The position numbers and the translations under genes are program-made. DNA of 64,000 nt from Stappia indica (GTDB lineage: Bacteria > Pseudomonadota > Alphaproteobacteria > Rhizobiales > Stappiaceae): contig NZ_JAIVMG010000001.1 in NCBI RefSeq assembly GCF_020177335.1, forward strand, positions 62,001 to 126,000, in the 5' to 3' direction. Below are positions 38,053 through 46,904 of the stretch, one piece after another; position 1 is the first letter of the stretch, and every line of letters begins with the position of its first letter. The notes under the pieces were generated by a model, which was not told where the DNA came from, ran no database searches, and worked only from the letters and a program-made list of their open reading frames with translations.

Positions 38053-40676
38053 GCTCCCATCCCCGGTAACACAAGGGTCACGGTGCTGCCTTCGCCCTCG
38101 ATACTGTCGATGCGGATTTCGCCGCCATGGGCTTCAATGATGCGCTTGACCAGCGGCATGCCGAGGCCGACGCCGAACGCCTTGGTGCTGTAGAGCGGCT
38201 CGAAGGCGCGCCGGCGGGCCTCCATCGACATGCCGCCGCCGTTGTCGGCGATGGACAGGCTCACCCGGTCGCCCTCGCGCCGGGTGGCGACACGGATCGC
38301 GGTCTCGCGATCCTGCACTGCCTCGCAGGCCTGAAGCGCGTTGGTCAGCACGTTGGAAAAGGCCTGGTGCAGGCGCTCGCCATCGACCATCAGCTCGCAA
38401 TCGGCGGCAAGGTCGAGCTGGATCAGGGCGCGGGTTCGGTCATCGAGTTCATCGACCTGGGTTTTCGCCCAGCGGTCGATGGCCAGCGGGGCGGGCGCGA
38501 AGCGATGCTTGCGCGAGAAGTCGAGAAGATCCTCGATGATGCGCACGCAGCGCCAGGCATTGCGCTGCATCCGTTCCAGCTCGCCGGATACCGGTTCGCC
38601 GGCGTTCTTGAGCGAGCGGCGCAGGATGTCCGAGGAGGTCACCAGCGTGCCGAGCGGGTTGCGCAATTCATGGCTGACGGTGGCGGTGACCTTGCCGATG
38701 GCGGCCAGCCGCTCGTTGCTGGCCAGGTCCTGTTGCGCCTGACGCAGCTTCTCCATGGAGGCCATCAGGTCGCGTTCGGCCAGTTCCCGGCTCTCGTGCG
38801 ACAGGACGATCCACCAGGCGCCGATGCACAGAAGCGGCAGGAGCGCGAGAAACACCCCGAGCAGCAGCGAACTGCTTTCAAGACGTGGCTGCCCGGCGGC
38901 GGGTTCGAGCAGCCGGTAGGTCAGAAGGATCGCTGCCGCCGTGACGATGGCAAGGGCAAAGAGGATGCCGCCGACCTTGAACAGCCGCTGTTGCATGTGC
39001 GGGGCGATCTTGTTGCGCAGGCCCCGCCCCAGATAGCTGGCGCGGGATTCCTCAAGCACCCCGCCGGGCGATTTGCAGACATCGTGGCAATGGGAATCGA
39101 GGCTGCAACAGAGCGAGCAGATCGGCCGTTCGTAGAAGGTGCAATGCACCATGTCCGGCCGTTCGTAATCGAGGCCGCAAAGCTCGCAGCGCAGGATCCG
39201 GCGTTTCGGATCGGCGAAGGGGGTGACCGGGCGGGCGCGGTAGTATCTGCCCTTGGTGAGAACGCCGATGGCGACCGCGCTGGCAAGGGCGGTGAGGAAG
39301 GCGATGGGCGCGGCATAGGCCTGGGCCATGGTGCCCAGCGTCCCGGTGAAGCAGACCACCGCCACCAATGCGCCGAGCGCCATCGAGCCGCAGCCGACCG
39401 GGTTGAAATCGGGCAGGTAGGCGCGCCGGAACTCCGGGTAGGCGGGGCTGACGCCAAGGGGCTTGAGGATGGCGAGATCGGCGAAGATCGACCCGATCCA
39501 GGCAGCGGCGATGACCGAATAGACCGCAAGCACCAGTTCCAGCGTCTGGAAGATGCCGAGCAGCATCAGCAAGAGCGAAATCAGGATGTTGAACACCAGC
39601 CAGACCACCCGGCCCGGATGATAGTGGGTGACGCGGGCGAAGAAGTTCGACCAGGCGAGCGAGCCGGCATAGGCGTTGGTCACGTTGATCTTCACCTGCG
39701 AGACCAGCACGAAGATCGCCGCCGCCGCCAGCACCACCACCTGATCGGAACTGACGTAGCCATAGGCCTGGATGTACATGTGGATCGGCTCCAGCGCGGT
39801 TTCGCTGGAAAGACCCGAGGTGATGGCGATGGCGGCGAGGAAGCTGCCGCACAGGATCTTGAAGCCGCCGATGACGATCCAGCCCGGCCCGGCGGAAATG
39901 ACGGCGGCCCACCAGCGCAGGCGGTTCTCCGGCGTCTTGTCGGGCAGGAAGCGCAGATAGTCGACCTGTTCGCCGATCTGGATCGACAGGGCGAACAGGA
40001 TGCCCAGCGCCGCGCCGAAGGAGAGCATGTTGAAACCGCCACCGCCTTTCTCGCTGCCGGCGAAGGCGACCCAGTCGCGCGCGGTCTCCGGATGACCGAT
40101 GGCGATGGCAATGAAGGGCAGCAACAGCATCATGATCCACAGCGGCTGGGTGATCAGTTGCAGCCGGCTGATCATGGTGACGCCCATGAAGGTGATCGGG
40201 ATGATGATCAGCGAGGAGATGATGTAGCCGAGCACCAGGGGCACATCGGCGAACAGCTTCAGCGCCTGGGCCATGATCGCGCCTTCCAGCGCGAAGAAGA
40301 TGAAGGTGAAGGTGGCGTAGATCAGCGAGGTGATGGTGGAGCCGATGTAGCCGAAGCCCGCGCCCCGGGTCAGCAGATCCATGTCGATGTTGTGGCGGCT
40401 GGAATAATAGGCAATCGGCAGGCTGGTGATGAAGACGAACAGGCAGGTCACCAGCACGGCGGGAAAGGCGTTGGCAAAGCCATAGCTGAGGGTAATGGCG
40501 CCGCCGATCGCCTCCAGCGCGAGAAAGGAGATGCCGCCCAGCGCGGTGTTGGCGATGACGAAGGGCGACCAGCGCCGGAACGACCGCGCCGCGTAGCGCA
40601 GCGAGTAGTCCTCCAGCGTCTCGTTGGCGATCCAGGAGTGATAGGACCGCAGCGCGGGCAGATGCGGCAGGTCCAT
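38049..40676 (-). CDS. NCS1 permease fused to Cys-rich cluster and histidine kinase
   Basis: 875 residues. Residues 30-475 are an NCS1 nucleobase:cation symporter-1 like unit (about 12 helices; FVIANTALGGISFLALEA, IQIGEQVDYLRFLPD, VKINVTNAYAGSLAWSNFFAR). Residues 497-534 hold eight cysteines with a CELC and a CSLCC, a likely zinc-binding cluster. Two more helices (about 567-588 and 603-625) lead to a kinase with H-box VSHELRNPL (His669), N-box Asn779, DNGGG (811-815) and GVGLG (835-839). It probably couples binding or transport of a nucleobase- or amide-like compound to signalling. It overlaps the hybrid kinase gene and is close to the formamidase genes. Whether it still transports is unknown. 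Confidence 0.88.
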   Translation of the reverse strand: MDLPHLPALRSYHSWIANETLEDYSLRYAARSFRRWSPFVIANTALGGISFLALEAIGGAITLSYGFANAFPAVLVTCLFVFITSLPIAYYSSRHNIDMDLLTRGAGFGYIGSTITSLIYATFTFIFFALEGAIMAQALKLFADVPLVLGYIISSLIIIPITFMGVTMISRLQLITQPLWIMMLLLPFIAIAIGHPETARDWVAFAGSEKGGGGFNMLSFGAALGILFALSIQIGEQVDYLRFLPDKTPENRLRWWAAVISAGPGWIVIGGFKILCGSFLAAIAITSGLSSETALEPIHMYIQAYGYVSSDQVVVLAAAAIFVLVSQVKINVTNAYAGSLAWSNFFARVTHYHPGRVVWLVFNILISLLLMLLGIFQTLELVLAVYSVIAAAWIGSIFADLAILKPLGVSPAYPEFRRAYLPDFNPVGCGSMALGALVAVVCFTGTLGTMAQAYAAPIAFLTALASAVAIGVLTKGRYYRARPVTPFADPKRRILRCELCGLDYERPDMVHCTFYERPICSLCCSLDSHCHDVCKSPGGVLEESRASYLGRGLRNKIAPHMQQRLFKVGGILFALAIVTAAAILLTYRLLEPAAGQPRLESSSLLLGVFLALLPLLCIGAWWIVLSHESRELAERDLMASMEKLRQAQQDLASNERLAAIGKVTATVSHELRNPLGTLVTSSDILRRSLKNAGEPVSGELERMQRNAWRCVRIIEDLLDFSRKHRFAPAPLAIDRWAKTQVDELDDRTRALIQLDLAADCELMVDGERLHQAFSNVLTNALQACEAVQDRETAIRVATRREGDRVSLSIADNGGGMSMEARRRAFEPLYSTKAFGVGLGMPLVKRIIEAHGGEIRIDSIEGEGSTVTLVLPGMGA

Positions 40677-40987
40677 CAGCCGCCCATGGCCTCAGCGCCG
40701 CGCCGCCACCGGCGCACGCGATGTGGCGCCGACCGAATGCCTGGCATCATCCGACTGTTCCCCCGATGATCAGCACGTGTGTGGGCTCTTTCGACCCTTT
40801 GTCACCGAACATAGCAGGTTTGCCGGCCGCGTCTCCAGTCGGGTGATGGGGCGGGTGACTGCGCAAAAGGGCGCGAGCGCCAAGAAAATCTCGCATCGGG
40901 CCGGACCGTCCGTGTATTCTTTTCGTGACACCTGCAGCACAGCGCCCTTGTTCCCCCGGGATCAAACGCGGACCCTGACCTGACCAG
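40677..40987. other. Intergenic region between the permease-kinase and the LysR gene
   Basis: 311 bases between divergent genes with no supported gene. A short stem GGCGC/GCGCC (40870-40881) is present. No operator with recognisable symmetry was found apart from this, so nothing further can be said about control of either gene. Confidence 0.4.
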
Positions 40988-41881
40988 ATGAATCTTCGCC
41001 ATATCGAGGTTTTCCACGCAATCCGGCTGGCCGGTTCGATCAATGCCGCCGCCGACCGGCTGAACGTGTCCCAACCGGCCCTCAGCCGGACCCTGAAACA
41101 CGCCGAATCCCTGCTCGGGTTCAAGCTGTTCGACCGGGTGAAGCAGCGGCTGGTGCCGACCAAGGAAGCCGAACTGCTGTTCGCCGAAGCCAAGGACGTG
41201 CAGGTCGCGCTGGAGCGCTTCCGCACGCTGGCGCGCAACCTGGGGCGCAATCCGGACAACGTGCTGCGGGTCGGTTTCCTGCCCAGCCTCGGGGTAGGGT
41301 TGGCGCCGAAGGTGGTGTCCAAGCTGCCGCAGCACTGGGAGGGCTTCAAGCTGGAGCTTTTCACCCATCACTACGATGTGCTGGTGAAACGGCTGCTGGC
41401 GCTCGATCTGGATCTGGCGGTGGGGTTCTCCATCGTCGAGACGCCGGGCGTCAACAGCACCACCGTCGGCACCATGAGCCTGACCTATCTGGAGACTGAC
41501 GGTCCGGACGTGCCGGTCGATCCTTCGCCGATGGATCTGCGCGAGATCGACATGAACAGCTTTGTCGGGCTGGAAGGGGAATCGCCCGTCGGGGTGTTCC
41601 TCAAGGATGCGTTCGAACGGGTGGGCGTTGCCTATGAGCCGCGCATCTCGGTGCACACCTATTCAGTGGCCGCCGCCTGTGTCAGCCAGGGGGTGGGCTG
41701 CGCCATCGTCGATGAGTTTTCCGCCCGGTTCACACGCGGGGTGCGGCTGCGTCCGCTGACGCCGCCGCTTCAGTTCACCATCACCGCGCTCACGGCGGAA
41801 AACCGGCCGATCTCGAACGCGGAAGACATGTTCATCAAGATCCTGAAATCCGCCTGCACGGAGCTGCACCAGGAAAGCTGA
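40988..41881 (+). CDS. LysR-family transcriptional regulator
   Basis: 297 residues. The N-terminal winged helix is typical (MNLRHIEVFHAIRLAGSINAAADRLNVSQPALSRTLKHAE), and the periplasmic-binding-like effector domain follows (LRVGFLPSLGVGL, LDLAVGFSIV, SFVGLEGESPVGVFL, VSQGVGCAIVDEFSA). It converges on the D-aminoacylase gene, 44 bases away. It may control the liv-amidase-aminoacylase operon, although it does not sit at that operon's promoter; the effector is unknown. Confidence 0.92.
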   Translation: MNLRHIEVFHAIRLAGSINAAADRLNVSQPALSRTLKHAESLLGFKLFDRVKQRLVPTKEAELLFAEAKDVQVALERFRTLARNLGRNPDNVLRVGFLPSLGVGLAPKVVSKLPQHWEGFKLELFTHHYDVLVKRLLALDLDLAVGFSIVETPGVNSTTVGTMSLTYLETDGPDVPVDPSPMDLREIDMNSFVGLEGESPVGVFLKDAFERVGVAYEPRISVHTYSVAAACVSQGVGCAIVDEFSARFTRGVRLRPLTPPLQFTITALTAENRPISNAEDMFIKILKSACTELHQES

Positions 41882-41925
41882 TTGGAGGAAGGCGCGCCGG
41901 TCCGCAAACCGTCGCTTCCTTGCGC

Positions 41926-43374
41926 TCAGATGGCGCCGCGTGCAAGGAATCTGCCGCCGCGCGTTCCCGTCACCCGGCCATCGGTGAGAACCGGCCGGCC
42001 ATTGACGAACACATGCTCGATGCCGGTCGAAGGGCGGTCTGGCGTGTCGTAGTCGGCAAGGTCCAGCACGGTCTCGGCATTGAAGGCGACAAGGTCGGCG
42101 CTGAAGCCGGTCTGCAGCCGGCCGCGGCGGGCCATGCCGAACACCTGCGCGGGCAGGGAGGTCATCTTGCGAATGGCTTCTTCCAGCGGTAGCACGCCAT
42201 CCTCGCGGACGTAGCGTCCGAGCACGCGGGGGAAGGTGCCCCAGAGGCGCGGATGGGATTGCGGGCCGGGAATGCCATCGGAGCCGATCATGGTGCGCGG
42301 GTGGCTCATGATGCGGCGGATATCCTCCGGCGACATCTGGAAATAGACCCCCATGGCGGGGCTGAGCCGGCGGGCGGCTTCCTCGTCGTCGCAGCCCATC
42401 TGCTCGGCAACGCGGGAGAGCTCCATGCCGTTGAATTCCGGATGGGGCCGGGAGTTGATCACCAGAATGCGTTCCGCGTGCCGGGTCAGCTCCGGCAGCA
42501 GCACGGTGGAGCTGGCCTCATAGGGGTAGACATCCATGGCGATGTCCTGATGCCGCAGGGCCTTGTCGATCATCGACAGGGTCCGAACCGAGCGGCCGTA
42601 GTTCTGCTTGCCGATGCATTTGTGGTGGGAAATCACCACCGGAACGCCTGCCTGCCGACCGATGCCGATGGTCTCGCCGACCGCCTCTTCCACCCCGTCG
42701 CGCTCGTCGCGCATATGGGTGACGTAGAGAGCGCCGGGGAAGGCGGCCAGTTCCTGCGACAGGGCGACGATTTCCTCGGTCGGGGCGGCCTTGGCCACCG
42801 GATAGGCAAGGCCGGTGCTGAGACCGAGCACGCCGGCGGTCAATGCCTCGTTGAGATGCCCGCGCATGGCGTCGACTTCCGCCGGGCTCGCCGGACGGTC
42901 CGTGTCGGCGAGCACCATCGCCCGCAACGTGCCGTGACCGGCGAGCGCGGCCACATTGACCGCAACGCCGGCATCGTCGACCGCTCGCCGATAGGCGGCG
43001 AAGGAGCCGAAGCGATAATCGTCGGTATCGCCCAAGAGGCCCAGCGGCGGCACCAGCTTCGGCGGATGCTTGTAGGGCGCGAGGCTGATGCCGCAGTTGC
43101 CGACGATCACGGTGGTCACCCCTTGGGTGATCTTCGGCTCCATGGCGCTGTCGTTGAGAACGGCGAGGTCGTCATGGGTGTGCACGTCGATGAAACCGGG
43201 GGCGAGGCAGAGCCCGTCCAGATCGCGGGTATCCGGCGCCGACCAGTCGGAGACATCGCCGATGGCAAGCAGTTGCCCGCCACCGATCGCCACGCCGCCG
43301 GTTACCGGAGGGCTGCCGAGACCGTCGAACAGCTCGGCGTTGATCAGCAGCGTGTCGCACTGTTTCCGTGTCAT
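41926..43374 (-). CDS. N-acyl-D-amino-acid deacylase (D-aminoacylase family)
   Basis: 482 residues of the amidohydrolase superfamily. The metal-binding HTHDD lies at residues 65-69, Cys94 in GNCGIS is the D-aminoacylase metal cysteine, and later segments STGLAYP, THMRDE, VVISHHKCIGK and MIGSDGIPGPQSHPRLWGTFPRVLG agree with the family. It removes acyl groups from N-acyl-D-amino acids. It is the last gene of the liv-amidase operon, with 44 bases after the amidase stop, and suggests use of D-amino acid derivatives. Confidence 0.9.
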   Translation of the reverse strand: MTRKQCDTLLINAELFDGLGSPPVTGGVAIGGGQLLAIGDVSDWSAPDTRDLDGLCLAPGFIDVHTHDDLAVLNDSAMEPKITQGVTTVIVGNCGISLAPYKHPPKLVPPLGLLGDTDDYRFGSFAAYRRAVDDAGVAVNVAALAGHGTLRAMVLADTDRPASPAEVDAMRGHLNEALTAGVLGLSTGLAYPVAKAAPTEEIVALSQELAAFPGALYVTHMRDERDGVEEAVGETIGIGRQAGVPVVISHHKCIGKQNYGRSVRTLSMIDKALRHQDIAMDVYPYEASSTVLLPELTRHAERILVINSRPHPEFNGMELSRVAEQMGCDDEEAARRLSPAMGVYFQMSPEDIRRIMSHPRTMIGSDGIPGPQSHPRLWGTFPRVLGRYVREDGVLPLEEAIRKMTSLPAQVFGMARRGRLQTGFSADLVAFNAETVLDLADYDTPDRPSTGIEHVFVNGRPVLTDGRVTGTRGGRFLARGAI

Positions 43375-43418
43375 CGGTGGGTCCTTCGGTCGGTGGGCGT
43401 GGCGCTGGGCGGTGGTGG

Positions 43419-44819
43419 TTATGCGGAAAGGCCTGCCGGGGTGCGCCGATCCGGCGACAGGCGGGGCTCAAGGGCGGCGCCGAGGGCGAGAAGGCTGTCC
43501 TCGCCGAAGGCGCGGCCCATCAGCTGCACGGCGAGCGGCAAGCCGGCGTCGCTGAAGCCAGCTGGCAGGGCCAGCGCACAGGCGCCGACGTAGTTGGCCG
43601 GGCGGCCATAGAGCGCCAGCGGGACGGTGGTTTCATCCACCTCGGCCACGGGCACCGCCGGGAAGGGGACGGCCGGCGTCAGGAAGGCATCGAACGGCCG
43701 CATGAAGTCGGCATAGACCTCCTTCATGTGGCGGTGATGCGCCAGGGTGTCGATGTAGTCGTCGGCGCTGACCCCGGCGCCGGCGAGAATGCGCTGGCGC
43801 ACATAGGGGCCGAAGGCGCGGGCGTCATCGGCGATGTAGTCGCGGTGCACCGCATAGGCTTCGGCGGCAATGATGCGGCCATTGCGGGCCGTCAGATCGT
43901 CGAAGCTGAAGGGCAGGCTGACCGGCACCAGCTTTACGCCAAGGGAGCGCAGGGCCTCTTTCGTCCGTTCGAAGGCGGCCTGCATGACCGGATCGAGCGG
44001 GGTGGGAAAATCCTCCTCCCGCATCACCGCCACATGCATGCCTTCCGCCGAAAGCTGGCGCCAGGCGCTGGCCGTGCGCGCGGGGGCGGCAAGGGTCGCC
44101 GGGTCGGCGGGATCGGCGCCGGCAAGGGCGTCAAACAGCAACGCGGCATCCTCGACGGTACGGGTCATCGGCCCGACGGAATCGAGGGTCCCGGAGAGAG
44201 GGAAGCAGCCGCTCAGGCTGATGCGGCCATAGGTCGGCTTGAGACCGGCAAGGCCGTTGAGCGCCGCCGGGATGCGGACGGAGCCGCCGGTGTCGCTGCC
44301 AAGGGCCGCGGGCGCAAGGCCGGCGGCGACAGCAACACCGGACCCGCTGGAGGAGCCGCCGGGAATGCGATGGGTGTCAAGGTCCCACGGGTTGTGCGGG
44401 GTGCCGCAGATCGGGTTGGTGCCCCAGCCGCCGAAGGCAAACTCGACCATGGCGGTGCGGCCGATGGGGATCATGCCTGCGGCGAGCAGGCGCCGCATCA
44501 CGGTGGCATCGCTCGCCGAGCGGCGATCCGACCATGCGGCACTGCCCACGGTGCAGGTCTCGTCCTGCCAGTCCACCAGATCCTTGATGGCGATCGGCAG
44601 GCCGTGCAGCGGGCCGTAAACGACACCGGAGGCGCGCAGCCTGTCATGGCCCTCGGCCATGGCCATCGCCTTGTCGGCATCGACATGGACGAACGCACCC
44701 AGCTTCGCGTCATGCGCGGCGATCCGGTCGAGGAAATGCCGGGTGATATCGGTTGCGGTTAGAGCCCCCTCATCGAGGGCTTTCGACAGATCCGCAAGGG
44801 AGGCAAATGACAGGTCCAT
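43419..44819 (-). CDS. Amidase (amidase signature family)
   Basis: 466 residues. The Ser-cisSer-Lys triad is visible: Lys79 (IAIKD), cis-Ser156 in GGSSSGSG (residues 154-161) and nucleophile Ser180 in GSDTGGSVRIP. The family hydrolyses diverse amides, including glutamyl-tRNA in GatA, but the absence of GatB/C neighbours and the presence of an importer and D-aminoacylase point to catabolism of an amide taken up by the ABC system. The substrate is not shown by the sequence. Confidence 0.9.
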   Translation of the reverse strand: MDLSFASLADLSKALDEGALTATDITRHFLDRIAAHDAKLGAFVHVDADKAMAMAEGHDRLRASGVVYGPLHGLPIAIKDLVDWQDETCTVGSAAWSDRRSASDATVMRRLLAAGMIPIGRTAMVEFAFGGWGTNPICGTPHNPWDLDTHRIPGGSSSGSGVAVAAGLAPAALGSDTGGSVRIPAALNGLAGLKPTYGRISLSGCFPLSGTLDSVGPMTRTVEDAALLFDALAGADPADPATLAAPARTASAWRQLSAEGMHVAVMREEDFPTPLDPVMQAAFERTKEALRSLGVKLVPVSLPFSFDDLTARNGRIIAAEAYAVHRDYIADDARAFGPYVRQRILAGAGVSADDYIDTLAHHRHMKEVYADFMRPFDAFLTPAVPFPAVPVAEVDETTVPLALYGRPANYVGACALALPAGFSDAGLPLAVQLMGRAFGEDSLLALGAALEPRLSPDRRTPAGLSA

Positions 44820-44849
44820 GTCTTCTTTCTTTTCACAGGAGATACGTCC

Positions 44850-44872
44850 GGCCCGGGGAGCGCCCCCGGGCC
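44850..44872 (-). other. Stable hairpin between the binding-protein gene and the amidase gene
   Basis: GGCCCGGGG (44850-44858) pairs with CCCCGGGCC (44864-44872) around a five-base loop. No T-run follows on the minus strand. Hairpins at this place, after an abundant solute-binding protein, commonly protect its mRNA and lower expression of the next gene. Confidence 0.55.
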
Positions 44873-44884
44873 GAGCGCGATTGA

Positions 44885-46114
44885 TCAGTTCCGCTGGTCC
44901 CAGGCGGGGATCGGGTACACCGGCTTGGCGACGGCGACCTCTTCCGGCCAGACGGTGACCAGGCCCTTTTCCGGTTGCAGCTGCACGACCGGGAACGGCA
45001 TCTTCAGCTGCTTGCCGGTCTCGTCGACCGCATAGGGGCCGGCGAGAACCGTGAGGTTGTCGCTGAGGTCGAGGGCGGCCTGCTTCAGCTTGTCGGCTTC
45101 GAAGCTGTCGGCCTTCTCGATGATCTCGCCGGCGATGACGGCGGCGCCATAGGCGAGGACCGTCTGGAAGTCCGGTGCATAGGAGACGTCCGGGAACATC
45201 GTCTCGTAGGCGCTGATGAAGCCCGCGCGGTCGAGGCCGGCGTTCACGTCCCAGTTGATGGTGGGATGGAAGTTGGTGTGGCTGTAGATGTACTGGGCAT
45301 CGTCGCCGATCTCGATGAACTGCGGCGTCGAGGCGTAGACCATGAACGAGAACGGGAAGTTGACGTTCATCTGGCGCATCTGCCGCACCATGGAGATGAG
45401 GTCGCCCTCGTAGCTGGTGGGGAAGAACACATCCGCACCGGCGGCACGCGCCTTCTGCAGCAGCAGGCTGAAGTCCTTGGTGCCCTTCGGGTAATCTTCC
45501 TTCAGCACCACTTCCATGCCGAGCTTCTCGGCAATGGCCTCGGCACCGTCGGCAAGGCCGGCGGGGAAGGGCTCGTCGACATTGACGATGGCGACCTTCG
45601 TGCCGCCGAGGGCATGAGCCGCCTCAAGGCCGGCGGAGGGCATGCGCGAGACCGGCATCTGGGTGGCGGAAACGATGTTCTTGAAGCCCTGGTCGTAGAG
45701 GGCATCGGAGGCCGCCGACCAGATCACCATGAACTTGCCGAGCCGTTCGGTCACGGTGGCTGCCGCCGCCGTCAGGGTCGAGCCGAAGGGCGCGAGCAGG
45801 ACGTCCACGTTCTCGTTGACGATGAGGTCTTCGTAGACCCGGGCGACCATCTGCTTGTCGCTGCGGTCATCACGCTTGACCAGCTCGACGAGGCGCTTCT
45901 CGCCGCCGAACTCAAGGCCGCCCTGCTTGTTGATCTCGTCGACCCAGATCTCCACGCCGCGCACGCCCGACTGGGATGCCAGGGCGAAGTTGCCCGATGA
46001 CGACACGGTCATGCCGATGCGGATCTTCTCCGCCGCCTCTGCCACGGTCAGCGGCAGGCTCATGCACGCCAGCAGCGTGCCGGCCAGAAAACTACGCTTG
46101 GTAATGGTCCACAT
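44885..46114 (-). CDS. ABC transporter substrate-binding protein, branched-chain amino acid type
   Basis: 409 residues from the ATG at 46114, with GAGGGAGG before it; the longer frame upstream overlaps the ATPase gene. A signal peptide (ITKRSFLAGTLLACMSLPLTVAEA) leads into a LivK-like two-lobed fold (IRIGMTVSSSGNFALASQSGVRGVEIWVDEINKQGG, VDVLLAPFGSTLTAAAA, FSLLLQKARAAGADVFFPTSYEGD). It captures the substrate in the periplasm for LivHMGF. Its amidase and D-aminoacylase neighbours suggest an amide or N-acyl amino acid rather than leucine. Confidence 0.92.
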   Translation of the reverse strand: MWTITKRSFLAGTLLACMSLPLTVAEAAEKIRIGMTVSSSGNFALASQSGVRGVEIWVDEINKQGGLEFGGEKRLVELVKRDDRSDKQMVARVYEDLIVNENVDVLLAPFGSTLTAAAATVTERLGKFMVIWSAASDALYDQGFKNIVSATQMPVSRMPSAGLEAAHALGGTKVAIVNVDEPFPAGLADGAEAIAEKLGMEVVLKEDYPKGTKDFSLLLQKARAAGADVFFPTSYEGDLISMVRQMRQMNVNFPFSFMVYASTPQFIEIGDDAQYIYSHTNFHPTINWDVNAGLDRAGFISAYETMFPDVSYAPDFQTVLAYGAAVIAGEIIEKADSFEADKLKQAALDLSDNLTVLAGPYAVDETGKQLKMPFPVVQLQPEKGLVTVWPEEVAVAKPVYPIPAWDQRN

Positions 46115-46158
46115 AGGTATCCTCCCTCTTGGGTCCGGTTGGTTGCGTCCCGACGTCG

Positions 46159-46902
46159 TCAGACGTCGATCCTGTAGTTCATCCATTCGGCGACCATCTC
46201 CTTGAGCTGGCCGTCGGTGGCGAAATCCTCTTTGGTGCCCTCTGCCTTGTTGCGGCCCAGCTCCAGGATGTGGAGCCGGTCGGAAATGGCGGCGCATTGG
46301 CGCACGTTCTGGTCGACCAGAATGATGGTCGCCCCCTGGTCCGCCAGCGAGCGGGTCAGGGCGTAGATGTCCTTGGAAATCTTCGGCGCGATCATCGCCG
46401 TCGGCTCGTCGAGCAGAATGACCTTCGGGTCGGTGACCAGTGCCCGGGCGATCTCGAGGAACCGCTGCTGGCCACCGCTGAGCGCGCTGGCCGGGCTGGC
46501 GGAGCGTTCCTTGAGCACCGGGAACTTGTCGAAGGTCGCGGCGATGGCGCGGGTAATCCGGGCCTTGTCCTTGCGGAACGGCCAGCAGCCGAGCAGCAGG
46601 TTGTCGTAGACCGAAAGGCCCGGAAACACGCTGCGGTTCTGCGGCACGAAGGCGATGCCTTCCAGCGCCCGCTGGAACGCCTTCAGGCCGGTGATGTCGC
46701 GCCCGCCCATGTGGATCGCGCCGGTGCGGGTGGTCAAAAGACCGAAGATGGTCTTCAGCACCGTCGACTTGCCGGCCCCGTTCGGGCCGATGATGCCGGT
46801 TACCTCGCCCGGCTGGGCGCGCAGTGCCACGCCCTGCAACACCGTGATGTCCCCATTGTAGGCGACACTGATGTTTTCCATGCTGAGTTCAACGCCATCC
46901 AT
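46159..46902 (-). CDS. livF: ABC transporter ATP-binding protein, LivF type
   Basis: 247 residues. Walker A GPNGAGKST, signature ALSGGQQRFLEIARAL and Walker B VILLDEPTAMI are complete, and QNRSVFPGLSVYDNLLLG is the LivF-like Q-loop region. It pairs with the LivG-type ATPase, whose stop is two bases upstream, to drive import. The symbol reflects family, not proven leucine specificity. Confidence 0.92.
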   Translation of the reverse strand: MDGVELSMENISVAYNGDITVLQGVALRAQPGEVTGIIGPNGAGKSTVLKTIFGLLTTRTGAIHMGGRDITGLKAFQRALEGIAFVPQNRSVFPGLSVYDNLLLGCWPFRKDKARITRAIAATFDKFPVLKERSASPASALSGGQQRFLEIARALVTDPKVILLDEPTAMIAPKISKDIYALTRSLADQGATIILVDQNVRQCAAISDRLHILELGRNKAEGTKEDFATDGQLKEMVAEWMNYRIDV

Positions 46903-46904
46903 GA

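Noticed and set aside
38127-40769. 880-codon open frame antisense to the permease-kinase
   Set aside because: Low-complexity Gly/Arg/Gln composition; the minus-strand protein has full domains and motifs.
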